Source: JBHIDJ01 sp046760105 (GTDB taxonomy: Bacteria > Pseudomonadota > Gammaproteobacteria > Acidiferrobacterales > SPGG2). Taken from it: DNA of 7,634 bases. The stretch is from positions 1 through 7,634 of the forward strand of contig JBHIDJ010000138.1 in the NCBI GenBank assembly GCA_046760105.1. The letters run 5' to 3'. The translations under genes and the position numbers were made by a program. A model generated the notes under the pieces. That model had not been told where the DNA came from, did not search any database, and worked only from the letters and a program-made list of their open reading frames with translations. Positions 1 to 5,010 of this stretch are shown piece after piece. Positions within the stretch are counted from its first letter, which is position 1; each line of letters opens with the position of its first letter.

Positions 1-8
1 CATTGCTG

Positions 9-141
9 AAAGATTGAACGAGGCAGTCATTTTGAACGACGAAATGGGATGACTCTTGGCTTTCTAATTTCCCCCTCCCCTTGTGGGAGGGGGTCAGGGG
101 GAGGGTAATCCCCTCTCCCCTCGTGGGAGAGGGCTAGGGTG
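9..141. repeat. Repeat module 1: 28-bp direct repeat plus two hairpins
   Basis: This is the first copy of a composite module that recurs at 161-254. It opens with a 28-bp segment (9-36) matching 161-188 with one mismatch (G at 20, A at 172). A 22-bp linker (47-68) then matches 192-213 at 18 positions, with a 7-bp length difference between them. The module ends in two hairpins. The first pairs CCCCCTCCC (71-79) with GGGAGGGGG (85-93), and the second pairs CCCTCTCCC (111-119) with GGGAGAGGG (125-133). Each stem is 9 perfect base pairs over a 5-base loop. Hairpins of this kind are, from memory, common dispersed intergenic repeats in proteobacteria. There is no T-tract after the stems, so a standard intrinsic terminator is not indicated. 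Confidence 0.85.
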
Positions 142-160
142 TTCTCGAGCAGACGCACGA

Positions 161-254
161 AAAGATTGAACAAGGCAGTCATTTTGAAGTTGGATGATTT
201 TCGGTTTTCTAATCCCCTCTCCCCTTGTGGGAGAGGGCTAGGGTGAGGGGGAGA
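161..254. repeat. Repeat module 2: 28-bp direct repeat plus one hairpin
   Basis: This is the second copy of the module at 9-141, starting 152 bp further on. The 28-bp leader (161-188) has one mismatch to 9-36, and the linker (192-213) is diverged from its partner. Here only one hairpin follows: CCCTCTCCC (215-223) pairs with GGGAGAGGG (229-237) over the loop CTTGT. The tail CTAGGGTGAGGGGGAGAG (238-255) continues into the gene 1 start region. The TAG at 239-241 is the in-frame stop that bounds gene 1 upstream. Confidence 0.85.
247..253 (+). promoter_or_regulatory. Ribosome-binding site of gene 1, derived from repeat module 2
   Basis: The purine-rich stretch GGGGGAG ends 6 bases before the ATG at 260 and is a good Shine-Dalgarno sequence. 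It belongs to the 3' tail of the palindromic repeat, so a mobile or dispersed repeat appears to supply the translation start signal. A second ATG at 256-258 is in another frame. No convincing -35/-10 pair was seen in 1-250. Confidence 0.6.
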
Positions 255-259
255 GATGT

Positions 260-1636
260 ATGAAGTCATACGACGCGATCATTATCGGCACCGGACAGTC
301 TGGCCCGTCGCTGGCCGCTCGACTGACAAAGGAAGGATTAGAAACAGCAATCATTGAACGCAAGCTGTTCGGCGGCACTTGCGTTAACGTCGGCTGTATT
401 CCCACGAAGACACTTGTGGCGAGTGCACGTGCTGCCTACATGGCACGACGCGGCGCCGATTTCGGTGTCATGATTGACGGATCCATCAACGTCGACATGA
501 AACGAGTCAAGGAACGCAAGGATGCCATCGTGCGCCAATCCAACCAGGGCGTCACCAACTGGCTCAAGAACATGGCGAACTGCACCGTGTACGAAGGCCA
601 CGGTCGTTTCGAAGACCCTCATACAGTGCGCGTTAACGGTGAAGTACTGGAAGCAGACAAGATTTTCATCAACGCCGGTGCACGCGCCTTTGTTCCCGAC
701 ATGCCAGGCCTTACAGAGGTCGACTATCTCACCAACTCGAGCATGATGGACATTGATTTTCTCCCCGAACATCTGATCATCGTCGGCGGTAGTTACATCG
801 GCTTGGAGTTTGCGCAGATATACCGCCGTTTCGGCAGCCGTGTCACCGTGGTCGAGATGAAAGACCGTCTGATCGCGCGTGACGATGAGGACGTCTCGGC
901 GACGGTCAAAGAGATAATAGAAAGCGAAGGTGTGGAGGTTCGGCTCAAAGCCGAGTGCATGACGGTGGAGAAAAGCGGCGATGGAGTCGCCATTAATGTC
1001 GAATGCGAAAGCGGCGCGCCCAAAGTAAAGGGTAGTCATCTGTTAATGGCGGTAGGTCGCCGGCCCAATACACACGACCTCGGTTTGGATAAGGCCGGTA
1101 TCGAGACGGACGAGCGCGGCTTTATCGTGGTAGACGATCAGCTGCGCACCAATGTCCCCAACGTCTGGGCAATCGGCGATGTCAATGGGCGCGGGGCGTT
1201 CACGCACACGTCTTATAACGACTACGAAATCGTCGCTGCCAATCTATTCGACAACGACCGGCGCCAGGTAACAGATCGTATCACCGCCTACGGGCTCTAT
1301 ATCGACCCACCACTGGGGCGTGCCGGTATGACGGAGCGTGAAGCGCGCGCCTCCGGACGCAAAGTTTTAGTCGGCAAGATGATGATGGCGCGCGTGGGAC
1401 GTGCGCGCGAGCGCAGCGAAACCCAAGGCTTTATGAAAGTCTTGATCGATGCGGAGACCAAACAAATCTTGGGAGCGACACTACTAGGGATTGGCGGTGA
1501 TGAGGTCGTTCACTCCATACTCGACGTGATGTATGCTGGTGCACCGTATACGACCATCCAGCGCGCCGTGCACATTCATCCCACTGTAACCGAGTTGGTT
1601 CCAACGATGCTGGGCGACCTGAGGCCGTTGGAATAA
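260..1636 (+). CDS. Class I pyridine nucleotide-disulfide oxidoreductase (MerA/RclA-like flavoprotein)
   Basis: This 458-residue soluble, probably cytoplasmic FAD enzyme should transfer electrons from NAD(P)H through FAD to a redox-active disulfide; its final acceptor is unknown. The N-terminal FAD-binding motif is GTGQSG (residues 10-15). The active disulfide lies in CVNVGCIPTK (Cys41 and Cys46). The nucleotide-binding motif GGSYIGLEFA is at 176-185, and Glu199 at the end of the next strand favours NADH over NADPH (inference). The second FAD contact is the NVWAIGD segment (301-307). The C-terminal dimerisation domain carries HPTVTE (440-445), giving the His440/Glu445 pair of the family. Length is normal. 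It lacks the N-terminal heavy-metal domain and the C-terminal Cys pair of true mercuric reductase, so Hg(II) reduction is doubtful. It is not beside pyruvate or 2-oxoglutarate dehydrogenase genes, so it is unlikely to be their E3 subunit. It is visibly less GC-rich than genes 2-4. The ATG at 260 is the only start between the upstream TAG (239) and the FAD motif. Confidence 0.95.
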   Translation: MKSYDAIIIGTGQSGPSLAARLTKEGLETAIIERKLFGGTCVNVGCIPTKTLVASARAAYMARRGADFGVMIDGSINVDMKRVKERKDAIVRQSNQGVTNWLKNMANCTVYEGHGRFEDPHTVRVNGEVLEADKIFINAGARAFVPDMPGLTEVDYLTNSSMMDIDFLPEHLIIVGGSYIGLEFAQIYRRFGSRVTVVEMKDRLIARDDEDVSATVKEIIESEGVEVRLKAECMTVEKSGDGVAINVECESGAPKVKGSHLLMAVGRRPNTHDLGLDKAGIETDERGFIVVDDQLRTNVPNVWAIGDVNGRGAFTHTSYNDYEIVAANLFDNDRRQVTDRITAYGLYIDPPLGRAGMTEREARASGRKVLVGKMMMARVGRARERSETQGFMKVLIDAETKQILGATLLGIGGDEVVHSILDVMYAGAPYTTIQRAVHIHPTVTELVPTMLGDLRPLE

Positions 1637-1746
1637 TATGGAGCAAGGCACAAGGCAGGCGCGCTTCCTCAGCTTAATCTCGCTACACGTCCCTGATTCC
1701 GCTCGAATCGATGGTGCCGCGCTACACTGTCCATGTTTCGCGCGTC

Positions 1747-1779
1747 ACCGACGACGCTTTGAAAGCACGCCTGCCTCTC
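1747..1779. repeat. 33-bp intergenic direct repeat, copy 1
   Basis: This segment, starting ACCGACGACGCTTTGAAAGC, matches 3631-3663 at 30 of 33 positions in the same orientation. The two copies lie in the spacers immediately before and after gene 2. Homology stops abruptly on both sides, so this is a defined repeat rather than a larger duplication. Its identity is unknown. Confidence 0.75.
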
Positions 1780-1864
1780 GTCGTAAGGTGCGATGCACGT
1801 CGCGACGCCACGGGCGATTCTTAGCTGTCGCCTTCTCGCCGACACCGGCAAGACACTTAAATAA

Positions 1865-1870
1865 GAGGTG
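1865..1870 (+). promoter_or_regulatory. Ribosome-binding site of the MOSC fusion gene
   Basis: GAGGTG lies 9 bases before the ATG at 1880. The frame also has a GTG at 1868 that would add four residues (MVRT), but that codon overlaps this Shine-Dalgarno sequence. The ATG is therefore preferred, and it gives the MKLLSVNV opening expected for a MOSC domain. Confidence 0.6.
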
Positions 1871-1879
1871 GTGCGTACG

Positions 1880-3631
1880 ATGAAACTACTTTCAGTGAAC
1901 GTCTCGCTGCCGAAAGAAATCTCCTATCAGGGGAGGACCGTAACGACGTGTATTTTCAAGGAACCGGTCGAGGGTCGGGTCATGGTGCGCCGACTCAATG
2001 TGGACGGCGATGATCAGGCCGACCGACGCGTCCACGGGGTGGGCTTCGAAATGGCGGTCTACTTCTATCCTGTCGAGCACTATGCCTTCTGGGAGAAAGA
2101 GCTCGGCCGCGACGGCTTTCCCTACGGTCAGTTCGGTGAAAACTTCACGGTAGAGGGCTTAAGCGAGGAAACGGTTCACGTCGGCGACATCTTCCGCGTG
2201 GGCGCGGCGCGATTGCAGGTCACCCAGCCGCGCATACCGTGTTACAAGCTCGCCATGCGTATGGGTGAAGGCCCTGACTTCCCGGCGCGCTTCCAAGCGA
2301 CGGGTCGGATGGGCTTTTACTGTCGAGTGCTTGAGGAAGGCGCGGTCGGCGCCGGTGACGCGATCGAGCTCATCGAGCGCGACGATGGCTCCGTCACCAT
2401 GGCAGAGTTCATTCAAGTCTATCTTCATGAATCCCACGAGCCAGAGAGCCTCAAGCGCGTGCTGGCGTCTCGGGACCTGGGTGAGCCCTGGCGCGTGTAC
2501 TTGGAGAAGATGCTCAAGAAGGCGGAGCCCGTCATGGGACCGCGTGGTTGGGAGGGATTCCGTGCCTTCTCGGTCGATCGCAAGGTGCCCGAGAGCGAGA
2601 CGATTACCTCTTTCTATCTGAAGCCACAGGACGGCGAGGCGCTACCCGCGTATTTGCCGGGTCAGTTCCTTACCTTCAGACTGAGCATACCGGAGCATCC
2701 CAAACCGGTGACCCGCACGTATTCATTGTCCGACAGCCCGAATCACCCGGATTACTACCGCGTGAGCATCAAACGGTTGCCGGCACCTGCGGATCAGCCG
2801 AGCCTGCCGCCGGGGCTTTCGTCTAACTATTTCCACGATCACGTGCAAGCGGGCACGAGGTTGTGCGTAATGGCACCCCGCGGCAAGTTTTATCTCGATC
2901 CCGACGACGATGCACCGGTCGTTCTATTGAGCGGCGGGGTCGGGCTCACGCCCATGATCAGCATGCTTAATGCGATCGTGGAGTCTGGCAGCGAGCGGAC
3001 CGTCTGGTTCGTGCACGGCACCCGCGACGGGGGCGAGCACGCCATGGGCGCACATATTCGCCGCCTGGCAACCGAGAAAGACCATATTCATGTTCACGTC
3101 AGCTACAGCCAGCCGCGACCGGAGGACGCGGAAGGCCGCGACTATGACAACCGCGGTCATGTCAGCGTGGAGCTCCTGAAGAAAGTACTGCCACCCGCCG
3201 CGTACGACTTCTATCTGTGCGGGCCGACGCCCTTTATGAAGTCGCTCTACAACGGGTTGCTGGAGTGGGGCGTTGCCGAAACCCGCATTAACTACGAGTT
3301 CTTCGGTCCGGCGTCGGCACTCAAGGAGGGTGCCGAAGCCGCCCGCAAACCGGCTGCGGCCGCGGGAAGCGACGTGGAACTGGAAGTATCTTTCGCGAAG
3401 GCCGGGTTAACCGCCATGTGGGATCCATCGTTGGAGACGATTCTAGACTTCGCCGAAGCGCAAGGCCTTCGTCCTGACTTCAGCTGCCGTACGGGGATCT
3501 GCCATACCTGCATGTCCAAGCTCATCGAAGGCGAGGTGGAGTACGTCACAGAGCCGCTTGACATGCCGGATCCGGGCTGTGTGCTGATCTGTTGCTCCAG
3601 ACCCAGGACCAATGTCGTAGTTGATGTATGA
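1880..3631 (+). CDS. MOSC domain / FAD-NAD(P) reductase / 2Fe-2S ferredoxin fusion oxidoreductase
   Basis: This 583-residue, probably cytoplasmic protein fuses three redox modules. Residues 1-165 form a MOSC domain of the YiiM type, with VHG at 51-53, FGEN at 85-88 and Cys121 in PRIPCYKL, the expected molybdenum-cofactor ligand. A small helical segment typical of YiiM follows (about 170-220). Residues 223-477 are a ferredoxin-reductase unit like the C-terminus of flavohemoglobin: the FAD motif RTYSLSD is at 279-285, the NAD(P) motif GGVGLTPM at 352-359 and YLCGPTPFM at 445-453. After an Ala-rich linker (485-497), a plant-type ferredoxin carries Cys536, Cys541 and Cys544 (CRTGICHTC) and Cys571 or Cys572 as cluster ligands. 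Electrons should flow from NAD(P)H through FAD and 2Fe-2S to Moco. Known relatives of the MOSC part (YiiM, YcbX, mARC) reduce N-hydroxylated compounds with separate reductases, so the same reaction is inferred here. I know this architecture as an annotated but functionally uncharacterised family. No globin or signal peptide is present. The stop overlaps an ATG that begins only a 13-codon frame. Confidence 0.95.
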   Translation: MKLLSVNVSLPKEISYQGRTVTTCIFKEPVEGRVMVRRLNVDGDDQADRRVHGVGFEMAVYFYPVEHYAFWEKELGRDGFPYGQFGENFTVEGLSEETVHVGDIFRVGAARLQVTQPRIPCYKLAMRMGEGPDFPARFQATGRMGFYCRVLEEGAVGAGDAIELIERDDGSVTMAEFIQVYLHESHEPESLKRVLASRDLGEPWRVYLEKMLKKAEPVMGPRGWEGFRAFSVDRKVPESETITSFYLKPQDGEALPAYLPGQFLTFRLSIPEHPKPVTRTYSLSDSPNHPDYYRVSIKRLPAPADQPSLPPGLSSNYFHDHVQAGTRLCVMAPRGKFYLDPDDDAPVVLLSGGVGLTPMISMLNAIVESGSERTVWFVHGTRDGGEHAMGAHIRRLATEKDHIHVHVSYSQPRPEDAEGRDYDNRGHVSVELLKKVLPPAAYDFYLCGPTPFMKSLYNGLLEWGVAETRINYEFFGPASALKEGAEAARKPAAAAGSDVELEVSFAKAGLTAMWDPSLETILDFAEAQGLRPDFSCRTGICHTCMSKLIEGEVEYVTEPLDMPDPGCVLICCSRPRTNVVVDV

Positions 3632-3663
3632 CCGACGACGCTCTGAAAGCACGCCGGTCTCTC
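3631..3663. repeat. 33-bp intergenic direct repeat, copy 2
   Basis: This is the second copy of the repeat at 1747-1779, beginning on the last base of the gene 2 stop codon. The three differences are T to C at repeat position 13, plus two changes near the 3' end. It fills more than half of the 56-bp spacer before the thiolase. Together the copies bracket gene 2 with same-orientation repeats 1,884 bp apart. Confidence 0.75.
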
Positions 3664-3687
3664 CTTTGACTGGCTGAGTGAGCCGCG

Positions 3688-4944
3688 ATGAATGAAGGCA
3701 CACCAACCCGAGTTGCCGTGATTGGTGGCGCAAGAACGCCATTCGCCAAAGCGGGAACCGTCTTCAAGAAATATTCGGCGCTTCAACTTGGAGTACATGC
3801 CGTCAACGGCCTCCTCGAAAAACAGGATCTCGATCCGCAATCCGTCGATGAGCTGGTCTACGGCATCGTCATCGCCGACCCGCGACTTCCACACTTCGCG
3901 AGGGAGGTAAATTTCTCAAGCCGACTACCACCATCGGTGCGTGCGCTCACGGTTACGGATAACTGCATCACCGGCACGTCCGCTATTACCGCGATCTACG
4001 ATTCGATCGTCGCCGGGCGAGCAGAGGTCGGCATCGCCGGCGGTGTCGAGTCCATGTCGAACACCGCACTGATCTTTAATGAGAGCGCAAGTCGGATTTT
4101 TCTGGAGGCGGCGGCAGCCAAATCGTTCGGTGGCAGGCTGACGCAGTTCCTCAAGCTACGACCGTGGCACTTCAAACCGAGAGCGCCTGCGATCGCGGAG
4201 CCGTCAACCGGACTCTCCATGGGCGAACACACCGAGTTGATGGTGAAGGAATGGAGGGTCTCGCGCGAGGAACAGGATGAGTTCGCGTACCGCAGCCACA
4301 TGAAGGCGCATGCGGCGACAGAGGACGGTCGGCTTAAGGCCGAAATTCACCCCCTCGACGGTATCGATCACGATCCGTTGATTCGTTCCGATACGACGGT
4401 GGAGAAACTCGCCAAGCTGCCCCCGGCCTTTGATCGCAGCCCTTCCGGTACGATCACCGCCGGCAACTCGAGCCCGTTGACAGATGGTGCCGCCTCGGTG
4501 CTGCTCATGTCGGAAGAGCGGGCCCGCCAGGACGGGCGGCAACCGCTGGCCTTCATCAAGGCTTTTCAGTATGTCGGCATCGATCCCAAGGATGGTTTGC
4601 TCATGGGACCCGGTATTGCCGTGCCTCGGTTACTGCGCAAGGCGGGCCTGACCCTTGCTGAGATCGACATTATCGAAATGCATGAAGCATTCGCTGGGCA
4701 GATCGCGTGCAACCTACGGGCATGGGAACAGGGTTGGAAGGAACCGGCCATCGGCAAGGTCGATCCCGAAAAGGTGAATCCACTGGGAAGCTCAATCGCC
4801 GTGGGCCATCCGTTCGCGGCCACCGGCGCGCGCATCGTGACAACACTGGCCAATGAGATGAAACGACGCGACGCCAGATACGCGCTTATCAGCATCTGCG
4901 GCGCCGGCGCCACCGCCTCGGCCATGATTCTCGAAAGAGACTAG
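3688..4944 (+). CDS. FadI-like thiolase (acetyl-CoA acyltransferase/acetyltransferase)
   Basis: This 418-residue cytoplasmic enzyme should cleave 3-ketoacyl-CoA with CoA to acetyl-CoA and a shortened acyl-CoA, the last beta-oxidation step, or run the reverse condensation. The thiolase fold opens with RVAVIGGARTPFAK (8-21). The nucleophile is Cys93 in DNCITGTSA. The middle has AEPSTGLSMGE (170-180) and TAGNSSPLTDGAA (257-269). His332 lies in EMHEAFAGQ, the MHEAF form shared with FadI rather than the NEAF form of many thiolases. His374 lies in VGHPFAATGAR, and the second catalytic Cys404 in CGAGATA. All four catalytic residues are present, but the loops around Cys93 and Cys404 differ from FadI as I recall it (ACATS and CAAGG). 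It is slightly shorter than E. coli FadI (436). An in-frame TGA at 3679 makes ATG 3688 the first possible start; its Shine-Dalgarno is weak (GTGAG, 3678-3682). The fadE gene follows after 66 bp, supporting a catabolic role. No hydratase/dehydrogenase partner gene is adjacent. Chain-length preference cannot be read from the sequence. Confidence 0.93.
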   Translation: MNEGTPTRVAVIGGARTPFAKAGTVFKKYSALQLGVHAVNGLLEKQDLDPQSVDELVYGIVIADPRLPHFAREVNFSSRLPPSVRALTVTDNCITGTSAITAIYDSIVAGRAEVGIAGGVESMSNTALIFNESASRIFLEAAAAKSFGGRLTQFLKLRPWHFKPRAPAIAEPSTGLSMGEHTELMVKEWRVSREEQDEFAYRSHMKAHAATEDGRLKAEIHPLDGIDHDPLIRSDTTVEKLAKLPPAFDRSPSGTITAGNSSPLTDGAASVLLMSEERARQDGRQPLAFIKAFQYVGIDPKDGLLMGPGIAVPRLLRKAGLTLAEIDIIEMHEAFAGQIACNLRAWEQGWKEPAIGKVDPEKVNPLGSSIAVGHPFAATGARIVTTLANEMKRRDARYALISICGAGATASAMILERD

Positions 4945-5010
4945 TTAAAAAGATATAAATAGAAAAATTCCCTTGGCTTTTCTCTAACTCGTCTGGTAGA
5001 GGAAAACACA
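4945..5010 (+). promoter_or_regulatory. AT-rich leader of fadE with ribosome-binding site
   Basis: This 66-bp spacer is sharply AT-rich at its 5' end (4945-4970) compared with the surrounding genes. It ends in a clear Shine-Dalgarno sequence, GAGGA (4999-5003), 7 bases before the fadE ATG. The AT-rich patch could hold a promoter or regulator site, but no -35/-10 pair with correct spacing was recognised. AACTCGTCTGG (4986-4996) partly resembles one half of the FadR operator of E. coli, with a poor second half. Confidence 0.45.

Larger units (their letters stand above)
1637..1879. other. Spacer between gene 1 and the MOSC fusion gene
   Basis: This 243-bp stretch has no convincing gene. It holds one copy of the 33-bp repeat described separately and a 10-bp perfect palindrome CGTCGCGACG (1798-1807). 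No hairpin followed by a T-tract follows gene 1, and no clear promoter was seen. A short open frame from an ATG at 1711 to a stop at 1822-1824 runs through the repeat. It encodes about 37 residues with no recognised motif and is not annotated as a gene. The spacer is long enough to hold a promoter for gene 2, so genes 1 and 2 may be transcribed separately. Confidence 0.6.

Noticed and set aside
71..133. Hairpins as Rho-independent terminators
   Set aside because: The stems are strong, but no T-tract follows on either strand.
9..254. CRISPR array
   Set aside because: Only two leader repeats 152 bp apart, with similar rather than unique sequence between them and no cas genes.
27..269. Minus-strand 80-residue open frame rich in PLPQGE-like motifs
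   Set aside because: It is a translation of the palindromic repeats themselves; such Pro/Gly-rich frames are a known annotation artefact of these repeats.
338..1039. Minus-strand 233-residue open frame inside gene 1
   Set aside because: It lies wholly within a clear flavoprotein gene with all motifs intact and has no recognisable domain of its own.
1638..1883. Plus-strand 81-residue open frame after gene 1
   Set aside because: Arg-rich composition without motifs, no Shine-Dalgarno sequence, and it overlaps the start of the MOSC fusion gene and the 33-bp repeat.
3628..3669. 13-residue frame whose ATG overlaps the gene 2 stop (ATGA), suggesting translational coupling
   Set aside because: Too short, made almost entirely of the 33-bp repeat, and no homologous peptide is recognised.
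3292..3894. Minus-strand 200-residue frame across the gene 2/gene 3 junction
   Set aside because: It covers the ferredoxin domain, the 33-bp repeat and the thiolase start, all explained on the + strand.
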